Shown piece after piece: positions 37,602-46,018 of a stretch of DNA of 64,000 bases (its first letter is position 1; each line of letters starts with the position of its first letter). Made by a program: the position numbers and the translations under genes. Origin of the DNA: Marinovum algicola (lineage in GTDB: Bacteria; Pseudomonadota; Alphaproteobacteria; Rhodobacterales; Rhodobacteraceae); NCBI RefSeq assembly GCF_900109145.1, contig NZ_FNYY01000005.1, positions 186,001 through 250,000 on the forward strand. Direction: 5' to 3'. The notes beneath the pieces were generated by a model that saw only the letters and a program-made list of their open reading frames with translations, ran no database searches and was not told the DNA's origin.

Positions 37602-37749
37602 GGCACACTCCGCTGCGCAATTATGATGCACAAAGAGTGACATCGGGGCTTTCGGATCACAAGTGGCGCGGATTATGTGCATTAGCGATTGAAGACGGGC
37701 GACTTATCCTTAAAGTTGAATTCGGGGGCAAAAGGGAAGGCATGACGTC

Positions 37750-39204
37750 ATGTCGACCGTAGCATTGGTGTTCGGCCTTGGCGCCGGGGGACTGGCCCTC
37801 GCGGCTTTCTATCTTGCGCTCCGGCAATCGAAGCGGGCGGCAGATGAGACGGCGGCGCTGCGCGAACGCAACAACGCGCTGGTGGCGGAAAACGCCCGGC
37901 TTCTCAACATGGTGGAATTCGACGATCTGACCGACGCCCGCTCGCGCCGCTATCTGCGAGAGCTCTTTGCCCGCTCCCGGCAGGATGGCACCAATGCGAT
38001 GATCTTTGTCGATCTCGACGAATTCAAGAGCGTCAACGACGGCTTCGGCCACCGCGCCGGCGACGGATTTCTGCGCCGGATCGCCCAGGCACTGCGCGAC
38101 GAATGCCGCGAGACCGAGACCCTGTTTCGCCATGGCGGCGATGAATTCTGCATCTACCTGCAAGGCATCGCGTTGCCCCAAGCGGTGCAGCGGGCCGGCA
38201 CCTTCGTGCAGGTGGTGCGGGAGACATCGGTCGATGTCAGCGGCGTCAACGTGCGCCGCACCGCCAGCGCCGGGGTGGCGCAGGTCGATCCCGGGCAGGA
38301 CATGATGGGCGCGCTCTACTATGCCGACGAGGCGCTATATGCCGCCAAGCAGGCCGGCGGAAATTGCGTGCGGGCGACCGAAGGCGAAACCCTGAAAACG
38401 ATGATCGCCCGCCGCACCGGGCCGCGCGCCGAGGATCTGGCCGAGGCCATCCGGCGCGAGGAGATCACTTATTACGTTCAGCCGATCTATGACACGCGGG
38501 CCGGTCGCGCGGTGGGGGTCGAGGCGCTGATCCGCTGGGTGCGCAGCGACGGCGACGTGCTCTTGCCGGCCAAGTTCATCGACATGATGACTCGCAGCCA
38601 GCACCGCGAGCTGTCGCCGCCTGACAGCGTCTCGGTCGACGTGGCCCAGAGCTTCTGCCCGGCCAATGACCGGCTTTATTGCGCCTTCAATATCTCGTCG
38701 CGCTTTCTCGAACGTTCAGTCGAGGACAACATGCACTTTGCTCGAAGTCTGACCCGCGGGCTCAACCCGTCGCAGGTGGTGCTCGAGCTGGTCGAAAGTG
38801 CCGCGATCCGCAATTCCGAGCGTGCGCGCGACATGCTGCAACAGCTGCGCGCCCATGGCATCCGCATTGCGCTTGACGACTTCGGCACCGGCTTTTCCAA
38901 TCTGGAGCGGCTTCAGGAATACGAGGTCGATATCGTCAAGATCGACCGCCGGTTCGTGCACGGCCTTGGTACGGGGCAGGGCGATCGCGGCATTCTGCGG
39001 GCCCTTCATGCGCTGTCGCTCGACATGGGCTTTTCGGTGATTGCCGAAGGGGTCGAGACCGAGCAGGAACTGCGCGCCCTTCAGGAAATCGGGATCTATG
39101 ATGCTCAGGGTTATCTTCTGGGTCGCCCCGAAACCGTGAGCTATTGGCAAAGCCGCATTGGCCAGCCGCTGTCGCCTGGCCTCTGCCTGCGCAAAACCGC
39201 CTGA
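37750..39204 (+). CDS. GGDEF-EAL cyclic-di-GMP protein
   Basis: 484 residues. An N-terminal transmembrane segment (residues ~4-24) and a short coiled coil (~28-55) precede a GGDEF domain with an intact GGDEF (130-134), preceded by RETE where a product-inhibition site would read RxxD. The EAL domain starts with EAL at ~258-260. The further catalytic residues LELVES, LDDFGTGFSN, VKIDRRF, IAEGVET and QGYLLGRP are all present. It may therefore both make and degrade cyclic di-GMP; which activity dominates cannot be read from sequence. No partner gene is adjacent. Confidence 0.9.
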   Translation: MSTVALVFGLGAGGLALAAFYLALRQSKRAADETAALRERNNALVAENARLLNMVEFDDLTDARSRRYLRELFARSRQDGTNAMIFVDLDEFKSVNDGFGHRAGDGFLRRIAQALRDECRETETLFRHGGDEFCIYLQGIALPQAVQRAGTFVQVVRETSVDVSGVNVRRTASAGVAQVDPGQDMMGALYYADEALYAAKQAGGNCVRATEGETLKTMIARRTGPRAEDLAEAIRREEITYYVQPIYDTRAGRAVGVEALIRWVRSDGDVLLPAKFIDMMTRSQHRELSPPDSVSVDVAQSFCPANDRLYCAFNISSRFLERSVEDNMHFARSLTRGLNPSQVVLELVESAAIRNSERARDMLQQLRAHGIRIALDDFGTGFSNLERLQEYEVDIVKIDRRFVHGLGTGQGDRGILRALHALSLDMGFSVIAEGVETEQELRALQEIGIYDAQGYLLGRPETVSYWQSRIGQPLSPGLCLRKTA

Positions 39205-39213
39205 CGTCGGCGG

Positions 39214-41181
39214 CTATTCCGCCGCCACCGACTGTGGATCGGCCAGGGTGACGATATCGGCCATGATGGTGTTGAGCTCGAAATCCTTCGGCGTATAGAC
39301 CCGCGCCACGCCCATGGTCAGCAGCCTGCGGGCGTCCTCGTCGGGGATGATGCCGCCGACGATCACCGGCACATTCCCGAGGCCGGCGGCGCGCATCCTG
39401 TCCATCAGGTCCTCGACGAGCGGGATGTGACTGCCAGAAAGGATCGAGAGGCCGACCACATGCGCCCTGTCGGTTTCGGCGGCGGCGACGATTTCCTCCG
39501 GCGTCAGGCGGATGCCTTCGTAAGAGATGTCCATGCCGCAATCGCGGGCGCGATAGGCGATCTGTTCGGCGCCATTGGAATGCCCGTCGAGCCCCGGCTT
39601 GCCCACCAGGAACTTGAGCCGGCGGCCCAGCCGGTCGCTGACCGCATCCACCGCGCTGCGCAGATCGTCGAGGTTTTCGGTGCGGTTGGATTGTGACGGC
39701 GAGACGCCGGTGGGGCCGCGATATTCGCCATAGGCCCGCCGCATCTCGGCTGCCCATTCGCCAGTGGTGACCCCGGCTTTGGCCGCTGCTATCGATGGCG
39801 GAACAATGTTGCCGCCGTCCCGCGCGGTGGCGCGTAGATCGGCCAGCGCGGCCGCGACCGCCGCGGCATCGCGGGTGTTGCGCCAGTCGGCAAGGCGGTC
39901 GATCTGCTCCTGTTCCACCGCCGGATCGACAACCATGATCCCGCCATCGGCGGTCATCAGGGGCGAGGGTTCGGTCTGGGTCCATTTGTTGACGCCGACC
40001 ACCGTGGTCTCGTTGCTTTCGATCCGGCCGAGACGTTCGGCATTGGCATCGACCAGCCGCGACTTCATGTATTCGATCGAGCTGACCGCGCCGCCCATGC
40101 TGTCGAGATTGGCCAGCTCGTGGCGGGCGCCGTCCTTCAGTTTCTCGACCTTGGCATCGACCGCCGGGTTGCCGTCAAACAGATCGTCGAATTCCAGCAG
40201 GTCGGTCTCGTAGGCCAGGATCTGCTGCATTCGCATCGACCATTGCTGATCCCAGGGGCGGGGCAGGCCCAGCGCCTCGTTCCAGGCGGGCAATTGCACC
40301 GCCCGGGCGCGGGCCTTTTTCGAAAGCGTCACCGCCAGCATCTCGATCAGGATGCGGTAGACGTTGTTTTCCGGCTGTTGCTCGGTCAGGCCGAGGCTGT
40401 TGACCTGCACGCCATAGCGAAAGCGGCGCATCTTGGGATCGGTGATGCCATAACGGGTGGCGCAGATCTCGTCCCAGAGGTCGACAAAGGCGCGCATCTT
40501 GCACATCTCGGTGACAAAGCGGATGCCGGCGTTGACGAAGAAGGAGATGCGGCCGACGACGGTGGGGAAATCCTCTTCCGGAATGCGCGGCTTCAGCTCG
40601 TCGAGCACCGCCGTTGCCGTGGCAAGCGCAAAGGCCAGCTCCTGCTCGGGCGTCGCGCCGGCCTCTTGCAGGTGATAGGAACAGACGTTCATCGGGTTCC
40701 ACTTGGGGATGTTGGTGTAGCAGTATTCGGCCACATCCGCGATCATCTTGAGGCTGGGTTTCGGCGGGCAGATATAGGTGCCGCGCGACAGGTATTCCTT
40801 GATCAGGTCGTTCTGCACCGTGCCTTGCAGTTTCGCCGTGTCTGCGCCCTGTTCCTCGGCCACCGCGATATAAAGTGCCAGCAGCCAGGGGGCGGTGGCG
40901 TTGATCGTCATCGAGGTGTTCATCTCTTCCAACGGGATCTGATCGAAGAGTGTGCGCATGTCGCCCAGGTGACAGATCGGCACGCCGACCTTGCCCACTT
41001 CACCGCGCGCCAGCACGTGATCGCTGTCGTATCCGGTCTGGGTCGGCAGGTCGAAGGCCACGGAGAGGCCGGTCTGCCCCTTGGCGAGGTTGCCGCGATA
41101 GAGCGCGTTCGAGGCCTTGGCGGTGGAGTGGCCCGCATAGGTACGGATGAGCCAGGGACGATCTGTCTTGGTTTCGGTCAT
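39214..41181 (-). CDS. ecm: Ethylmalonyl-CoA mutase, B12-dependent
   Basis: 655 residues from ATG 41181 (MTETKTDRPWLIRTYAGHST), with GAGAGG upstream. It is a fusion of a methylmalonyl-CoA-mutase-type barrel (LSVAFDLPTQTGYDSDH, WNPMNVCSYHLQEAGA) and a C-terminal cobalamin domain with GKPGLDGHSNGAEQ near residue 530 (the DxHxxG cobalt-ligand motif). It converts ethylmalonyl-CoA to methylsuccinyl-CoA. Length and context with ccr and mch distinguish it from methylmalonyl-CoA mutase. It is divergent from the PlsB-like gene, with a shared 137-bp promoter region. Confidence 0.94.
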   Translation of the reverse strand: MTETKTDRPWLIRTYAGHSTAKASNALYRGNLAKGQTGLSVAFDLPTQTGYDSDHVLARGEVGKVGVPICHLGDMRTLFDQIPLEEMNTSMTINATAPWLLALYIAVAEEQGADTAKLQGTVQNDLIKEYLSRGTYICPPKPSLKMIADVAEYCYTNIPKWNPMNVCSYHLQEAGATPEQELAFALATATAVLDELKPRIPEEDFPTVVGRISFFVNAGIRFVTEMCKMRAFVDLWDEICATRYGITDPKMRRFRYGVQVNSLGLTEQQPENNVYRILIEMLAVTLSKKARARAVQLPAWNEALGLPRPWDQQWSMRMQQILAYETDLLEFDDLFDGNPAVDAKVEKLKDGARHELANLDSMGGAVSSIEYMKSRLVDANAERLGRIESNETTVVGVNKWTQTEPSPLMTADGGIMVVDPAVEQEQIDRLADWRNTRDAAAVAAALADLRATARDGGNIVPPSIAAAKAGVTTGEWAAEMRRAYGEYRGPTGVSPSQSNRTENLDDLRSAVDAVSDRLGRRLKFLVGKPGLDGHSNGAEQIAYRARDCGMDISYEGIRLTPEEIVAAAETDRAHVVGLSILSGSHIPLVEDLMDRMRAAGLGNVPVIVGGIIPDEDARRLLTMGVARVYTPKDFELNTIMADIVTLADPQSVAAE

Positions 41182-41283
41182 ATCGGCCTCTCGATTCGGG
41201 TGCGCAACTTTGTTTCGTTCCGGCTGTGATAAGCGAAAGAATATGGCGCTGTCAATTCGCTGCGTTGCGGCGTGCGACTTATG

Positions 41284-41316
41284 TTTACGCAAATGCAGCA
41301 AAATGCAAATGTCGCG
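41284..41316. promoter_or_regulatory. TTTGCAT-type repeats in the ecm/plsB promoter region
   Basis: The divergent promoter region contains ACGCAAATGCAGCAAAATGCAAATG, read here in two parts at 41287-41298 and 41299-41311. On the ecm strand this is a direct repeat of TTTGCAT/TTTGC, followed by GCGACATT-like sequence also present before ccr. It could be a regulator site for the ethylmalonyl-CoA genes. Unproven. Confidence 0.35.
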
Positions 41317-41318
41317 CC

Positions 41319-42659
41319 ATGTCAGGCACTGTCCAAATCCCGATATGGCTGTTTTTGCTGATCCTTGCCTTCGCAACGATCACCTTCGCCTCGCATTTTC
41401 TCTTTCCTTCGGTGCGCTGGTTTCTGCGCCGCAGGATGGAACGGGTCGTCACCCGCATCAACGAGCGGCTGGAACGGCCGATCCATCCGTTCAAGCTGGC
41501 GCGGCGGACCGACATGATCCAGCGGCTGGTCTATGACCCCCAGGTGACCGAGGCGATCGTCGACTATGCCCGTGAACAGGGGGTGCGCGAAGACGTGGCC
41601 TTCGAAAAGGCGCGCGACTATGCCCGCGAAATCGTGCCGTCGTTTTCGGCCACCGCCTATTTCGGATTTGCCATCCGGGCCGCGCGCTGGTTGTCGCGCT
41701 CGCTCTACGAAGTGCGGCTGAACCGCGCCGACAGGGGGGCGCTGGCCGAGATCGATCCACAGGCGACAGTGGTCTACGTGATCAATCACCGCTCCAACAT
41801 GGATTACGTGCTGGTCACCTACCTGGCGGCGGAAAGTTCGGCTCTGGCCTATGCGGTGGGCGAATGGGCGCGGGTCTGGCCGCTCTCGGGGCTGATCCGG
41901 TCGATGGGGGCCTATTTCATCCGGCGCAAGTCGCGCGACGATCTCTATCGCCGGGTGCTGGCGCGTTACGTGGCGATGGCGACGGCGGGCGGCATCAATC
42001 AGGCAATGTTCCCCGAGGGCGGGCTGAGCCTCGATGGCGCGCTGGCGCCGCCCCGGGTGGGGTTGTTGAAATACATCGTCGATGGCTGGGATGCCGAGGG
42101 GCGCGACGTGGTCTTTGTGCCGGTGGCGCTGAATTATGACCGGGTGCTCGAGGACCGGGTGCTGATCGCCGCCGGCCAGTCCGGTGAGCGGCGCTTTCGC
42201 GGCAAGCTGGGCGAGGCCCTGGCCTTTCTCGGCCGGCATGTCTGGCTGCGCATCACCGGCCGTTTTCGCCGGTTCGGCTGCGCCGCAGTGAGCTTTGGCC
42301 CGCCGCTGGGCCTGCGCGATTTCGTGCGCGAGCGGGGCCGCAGGCCGGAAGCGCTGGCGGCGCTTCTGATGGGCCGGATCGCGGAAGCAATGCCGGTGCT
42401 GCCGGTGCCGCTGGTGGCGCAGGTGCTGCGTGACGGCAGGGCGCGCAGCATGGCCGAAATCACCGCCGCCGCCGAAGGCATCGCGCCAAGGGACACGGGC
42501 GATCTGGTGCAGGCCGGGATCGCCGGCATGCTTACCCGCAAGCTCATCCGCGAAACGCCCGAGGGCTATCAGATGCTGCCCGAACAGGCCGATGCGGTGC
42601 ATTTCTACGCCAATTCCATCGCCCATCTGGAACTGTCGGGTTCTGCGGCTGCACAGTAA
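41319..42659 (+). CDS. Glycerol-3-phosphate acyltransferase-like protein (PlsB family)
   Basis: 446 residues from ATG 41319 (MSGTVQIPIWLFLLIL). One N-terminal transmembrane segment is followed by a helical region and the acyltransferase domain. NHRSNMDYV (H157-D162) is the HX4D catalytic motif and MFPEGGLSLDG near 230 is the second conserved block. It should place the first acyl chain on glycerol-3-phosphate. It lies between ecm and ccr, so phospholipid synthesis and acetyl-CoA assimilation genes are neighbours. A long C-terminal part (~300-446) is helical. Confidence 0.82.
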   Translation: MSGTVQIPIWLFLLILAFATITFASHFLFPSVRWFLRRRMERVVTRINERLERPIHPFKLARRTDMIQRLVYDPQVTEAIVDYAREQGVREDVAFEKARDYAREIVPSFSATAYFGFAIRAARWLSRSLYEVRLNRADRGALAEIDPQATVVYVINHRSNMDYVLVTYLAAESSALAYAVGEWARVWPLSGLIRSMGAYFIRRKSRDDLYRRVLARYVAMATAGGINQAMFPEGGLSLDGALAPPRVGLLKYIVDGWDAEGRDVVFVPVALNYDRVLEDRVLIAAGQSGERRFRGKLGEALAFLGRHVWLRITGRFRRFGCAAVSFGPPLGLRDFVRERGRRPEALAALLMGRIAEAMPVLPVPLVAQVLRDGRARSMAEITAAAEGIAPRDTGDLVQAGIAGMLTRKLIRETPEGYQMLPEQADAVHFYANSIAHLELSGSAAAQ

Positions 42660-42698
42660 ATTTCTGCATCGGCTCGGTTATAAAATTACAAAACTGCG

Positions 42699-42724
42699 AC
42701 ATTGTGTGTTGCAATGTTGCGCAG
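42699..42724. promoter_or_regulatory. Inverted repeat ACATTG-N7-CAATGT upstream of ccr
   Basis: ACATTG (42699-42704) and CAATGT (42712-42717) are exact complements with a 7-base spacer. GTTGCAAT within it contains the TTGCAA core also seen before mcl2, and TTGCGCAG follows. It lies about 75-93 bp before the ccr ATG, a likely operator position. Confidence 0.45.
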
Positions 42725-42791
42725 CCGTGCGTATTTCATACAAACAGCCCGCGATTCTGCGTTGCGGCACGATTTGACCAAGGAGGCCCCT

Positions 42792-44084
42792 ATGGCACTG
42801 GACACGCACGGCGGCATTGCCGCCTATGAGGCGCCTGAAAAGGACCTGTATGAACTGGGCGAAATGCCCCCGCTGGGCTTTGTGCCCAAGCAGATGTACG
42901 CTTGGGCGATCCGCAAGGAACGCCACGGCGAGCCGGACACGGCGATGCAGCTCGAAGTCGTCGACGTGCCGCAGCTAGACAGCAACGAAGTGCTGGTTCT
43001 CGTGATGGCGGCGGGCGTGAACTATAATGGCGTCTGGGCCTCGCTCGGCCAGCCGATCAGCCCGTTCGACGGCCACAAGGCACCGTATCACATCGCCGGC
43101 TCGGATGCCTCGGGCATCGTCTGGGCAGTGGGTGACAAGGTCAAGCGCTGGAAGGTCGGCGACGAGGTGGTGATCCACTGCAACCAGGACGACGGTGACG
43201 ACGAGGAATGCAACGGCGGCGACCCGATGTATTCCTCCAGCCAGCGGATCTGGGGCTACGAGACGCCGGATGGCTCCTTTGCCCAGTTCACCAACGTGCA
43301 GGCGCAGCAGCTGATGCCGCGGCCCAAGCATCTGACCTGGGAAGAGGCGGCCTGTTACACGCTGACGCTGGCCACTGCCTACCGGATGCTCTTCGGCCAC
43401 GAGCCGCATGACCTCAAGCCGGGCCAGAACGTGCTGGTCTGGGGCGCCTCGGGCGGCCTCGGCTCTTATGCGATCCAGTTGATCAATACCGCCGGCGCCA
43501 ATGCCATCGGCGTGATCTCGGACGAGAGCAAGCGCGATTTCGTCATGAGCCTCGGCGCCAAGGGCGTGCTCAACCGCAAGGATTTCAATTGCTGGGGCCA
43601 GCTGCCCACGGTGAACACGCCGGAATATGCCGAGTGGTTCAAGGAAGCGCGCAAGTTCGGCAAGGCGATCTGGGACATCACCGGCAAGGGCGTGAACGTC
43701 GACATGGTCTTTGAACACCCCGGCGAGGCGACCTTTCCGGTCTCGACCTTCGTGGTGAAAAAGGGCGGCATGGTGGTGATCTGCGCCGGCACGACAGGTT
43801 TCAACCTGACCTTTGATGTGCGTTACATGTGGATGCACCAGAAACGGCTTCAGGGTTCGCATTTTGCCCATCTGAAACAGGCGGCGGCAGCCAACAAGCT
43901 GATGCTCGAGCGGCGGCTCGATCCCTGCATGTCGGAAGTCTTCGAATGGAACGACCTGCCGGCGGCGCATATGAAGATGCGGCGCAACGAGCACAAGCCG
44001 GGCAATATGTCGGTGCTGGTGCAGGCGCCCCGGACCGGGTTGCGCACCTTCGAGGACGCGCTGGAGGCCGGCCCGAAGGGCTGA
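42792..44084 (+). CDS. ccr: Crotonyl-CoA carboxylase/reductase
   Basis: 430 residues from ATG 42792, with AAGGAGG upstream; the frame is open before it but without family sequence. EKDLYELGEMPPLGFVPKQM is the characteristic N-terminus. GVNYNGVWASLGQPISPFDGH, HIAGSDASGIVWAVGDKVKR and VLVWGASGGLGSYAIQL (NADPH site) follow, plus FEHPGEATFPVSTFVVKKGG. It reductively carboxylates crotonyl-CoA to ethylmalonyl-CoA using NADPH and CO2, the key step of the ethylmalonyl-CoA pathway. Confidence 0.96.
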   Translation: MALDTHGGIAAYEAPEKDLYELGEMPPLGFVPKQMYAWAIRKERHGEPDTAMQLEVVDVPQLDSNEVLVLVMAAGVNYNGVWASLGQPISPFDGHKAPYHIAGSDASGIVWAVGDKVKRWKVGDEVVIHCNQDDGDDEECNGGDPMYSSSQRIWGYETPDGSFAQFTNVQAQQLMPRPKHLTWEEAACYTLTLATAYRMLFGHEPHDLKPGQNVLVWGASGGLGSYAIQLINTAGANAIGVISDESKRDFVMSLGAKGVLNRKDFNCWGQLPTVNTPEYAEWFKEARKFGKAIWDITGKGVNVDMVFEHPGEATFPVSTFVVKKGGMVVICAGTTGFNLTFDVRYMWMHQKRLQGSHFAHLKQAAAANKLMLERRLDPCMSEVFEWNDLPAAHMKMRRNEHKPGNMSVLVQAPRTGLRTFEDALEAGPKG

Positions 44085-44103
44085 GGCCCGCCGAAACCCC
44101 AGG

Positions 44104-44144
44104 CTGCGGCCCGCGCTGCCCCCAGAGGGCGCCGCGGGCCGCAG
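44104..44144 (+). terminator. Stem-loop downstream of ccr
   Basis: CTGCGGCCCGCG (44104-44115) is the exact complement of CGCGGGCCGCAG (44133-44144), a 12-bp GC stem with a 17-base loop, 20 bases after the ccr stop. No T-tract follows. Confidence 0.55.
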
Positions 44145-44295
44145 TGCGTTTGGAGGCTCGCATGTCTTGTTTCAAATGCTTCGCATTTTCCGCCTCGCTG
44201 TTTTGGGGGAGTTGAAATGCGTGAATTTCCTGGAAAGTCGCGTCGTGGTAGAGTTGCTTTAATCCTTCGTTAACCAATCGAAATGAGAGTTAACA

Positions 44296-44511
44296 ATGCA
44301 ACACGACTGGATACTCGACGTACTGGCCGACCTCAAAACCTTCGCCCTGTCCAACGGGCTGCCGGCCCTGGCCGAACAGCTCGACGATGCGCGCATCGTT
44401 GCGATGGCCGAGCAGGCGTCGTGCACGGAGGGGACGGGCATTGGGGTTCGAGGCGGCACAGCCGAAACTGGACATGGTGCTCAGGCGATTGGAGCAATCC
44501 GACGCGCTTGA
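44296..44511 (+). CDS. Small helical protein overlapping luxR, 71 aa
   Basis: 71 residues. MQHDWILDVLADLKTFALSN and GLPALAEQLDDARIVAMAEQ form a convincing amphipathic helical start, similar to small proteins I recall near other Rhodobacterales luxR genes. The C-terminal ~30 residues are Gly/Thr-rich and less protein-like. The gene overlaps the proposed luxR start by 38 bases in another frame, so the two are probably coupled. Upstream is GAGAGTTAAC and a pair of GTTAAC palindromes (44269-44274 and 44290-44295). Function unknown. Confidence 0.6.
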   Translation: MQHDWILDVLADLKTFALSNGLPALAEQLDDARIVAMAEQASCTEGTGIGVRGGTAETGHGAQAIGAIRRA

Positions 44512-45169
44512 GGCGTTACAGGATTTCATCACCGAGCTGCGCGACGCATTCGGCGTCAATCATCTGGTTTATCACTGGGTCAACGGCAACGGCGACCAAT
44601 ACGGCTGCGGCACCTATGATCCGGCCTGGGTCCAACGTTACCTCGATCAGGGCTATCTGCGGATCGATCCGGTGGTGCTGGGCTGTTTTCAGCGGTTCCA
44701 CCCGGTAGACTGGAAACAGCTCGACTGGTCATCCAAGGCCGCGCGGGCCTTCCAGAAGGAAGCGATTGCTTACGGCGTCGGAAACCAGGGATATTCGATC
44801 CCGATCCGGGGGCCCAACGGGCAGTTCGCGCTGTTTACCGTAAGCCACAGCTGCGACGACGAGGCCTGGGCGGAATTCTGCGTCTCCTCGCGGCGCGATC
44901 TCATTCTGGTGGCACATTTCTTCAACCAGAAGGCGCTCGAGTTCGAACCCGGGCGCCTGCCGGAACAGGGACATGCGCTGAGCCCGCGAGAGGTGGATGC
45001 GATGACCCTGCTGGCGGTGGGCTACAGCCGGGCGCAGGCGGCCAAAGCGCTGGAGATTTCCGAACACACGCTGCGGGTCTATATCGAATCCGCGCGCTTC
45101 AAGCTCGGGGCGCTGAACACCACCCATGCGGTGGCCCGCGCGCTCAGTCGGGGGTTGATCGTTGTCTGA
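44474..45169 (+). CDS. LuxR-family autoinducer-binding regulator
   Basis: 231 residues from ATG 44474 (MVLRRLEQSDALEALQDF); the frame is open to 44387 but that extension is Arg-rich and unlike the family. The autoinducer-binding domain has NHLVYHWVNG, YDPAWVQRYLDQGYLRIDPVV (Trp, Tyr and Asp-Pro ligand residues, read here in two parts) and VDWKQLDW. GYSIPIRGPNGQFALFTVS follows. The DNA-binding helix-turn-helix is LSPREVDAMTLLAVGYSRAQ and AAKALEISEHTLRVYIESA. It is adjacent to luxI, so it is the probable receptor of its signal. Confidence 0.9.
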   Translation: MVLRRLEQSDALEALQDFITELRDAFGVNHLVYHWVNGNGDQYGCGTYDPAWVQRYLDQGYLRIDPVVLGCFQRFHPVDWKQLDWSSKAARAFQKEAIAYGVGNQGYSIPIRGPNGQFALFTVSHSCDDEAWAEFCVSSRRDLILVAHFFNQKALEFEPGRLPEQGHALSPREVDAMTLLAVGYSRAQAAKALEISEHTLRVYIESARFKLGALNTTHAVARALSRGLIVV

Positions 45170-45226
45170 GGGTTAATCCGGGCAACGCTCTGGTCCGGCA
45201 GGTTTAACGGCAGAGATCGCAGCCTT

Positions 45227-45249
45227 CTCTCGAGACACGAGAGGAGAGG
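45227..45249 (+). promoter_or_regulatory. Hairpin next to the luxI ribosome-binding site
   Basis: CTCTCG (45227-45232) pairs exactly with CGAGAG (45238-45243) around AGACA. The 3' arm runs into GAGGAGAGG, the luxI Shine-Dalgarno (45241-45249). Folding would partly cover the ribosome-binding site, so it may modulate luxI translation. Confidence 0.4.
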
Positions 45250-45253
45250 CGCG

Positions 45254-45886
45254 ATGATCCGTTACCTTTATGCCGACCAGCTGGCCCGCGAGCCTGCCTT
45301 GCAGCACGAGATGTTCCGCGACCGGGCCGATCAATTCGGCCGGAGGCTGGGCTGGAATGTGACGGTGGATAGCCAGGGAGAGGAGCGCGATGCCTATGAT
45401 GGCGAGCATCCGCTTTACGTGCTCTGGCAGTCGGCCGATGGTGGCCATGGCGGCTCGATGCGGTTTTTGCCAACCACCGGTCGAACCATGGTGAACGATC
45501 ATTTTTCCCATCTGACCGGCGGCGGGCGGATCGAGAGTCCGCTGATCTGGGAATGCACCCGCTTCTGCCTGTCGCAAGGTGCGGGCGGGCAAGTGGCGGC
45601 CGCGCTGATGCTGGCAGGCGGCGAGATCATGCGTAACTTTGGCCTGCGCCATTTTGTCGGGGTGTTCGATGCGCGCATGGTGCGGATCTATCGCCGGATC
45701 GGCGCCTCGCCCGAGGTGCTGGGCAGCGCCGGCACCGGTCGGAAGCGGGTCAGCGTCGGGCTCTGGGAATTCTCGGAAGCCGCGCGGGCGCAGGTGGCGA
45801 CGAGCGCGGGACTTTCGCCGGCGCAATCGGCGCATTGGTTCGACCGGGCCTTTGGCGGCCCGCCACATCTGGCGGTCAGCGCCTGA
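45254..45886 (+). CDS. Acyl-homoserine-lactone synthase (LuxI family)
   Basis: 210 residues from ATG 45254. Conserved family positions are present: FRDRADQF (Arg and Phe), GWNV (Trp), EERDAYDGEHPLYVL (Glu, Asp, Asp), GGSMRFLPTTG (Arg), NDHFSHL (Phe) and IWECTRFCL (Glu and Arg). The enzyme joins an acyl chain from acyl-ACP to S-adenosylmethionine and releases an acyl-homoserine lactone. It lies 84 bases after luxR. The acyl chain length cannot be read from sequence. Confidence 0.92.
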   Translation: MIRYLYADQLAREPALQHEMFRDRADQFGRRLGWNVTVDSQGEERDAYDGEHPLYVLWQSADGGHGGSMRFLPTTGRTMVNDHFSHLTGGGRIESPLIWECTRFCLSQGAGGQVAAALMLAGGEIMRNFGLRHFVGVFDARMVRIYRRIGASPEVLGSAGTGRKRVSVGLWEFSEAARAQVATSAGLSPAQSAHWFDRAFGGPPHLAVSA

Positions 45887-46018
45887 GGCGGGCAGCGCTT
45901 GGGGAACGCTGCTCCCCGACGCGCGGTCGCCCTTCGAGGTAGCTGTGAGCGGAAGAAGCAGGGGAGCGGCGGCTCTATCGCTCTGGTGCTTGTTTGGCGG
46001 GGCTTGTAGGGTCCGCGC

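Noticed and set aside
44387-44473. A longer luxR start at 44387.
   Set aside because: The added residues are Arg-rich and unlike LuxR N-termini; this DNA codes for the small helical protein in another frame.
45189-45204. CTCTGGTCCGGCAGGT as a lux box before luxI.
   Set aside because: CTG and CAG are separated by 6 bases, whereas the classical lux-type box has a longer CT-N12-AG layout, so it does not fit. No better site was found.
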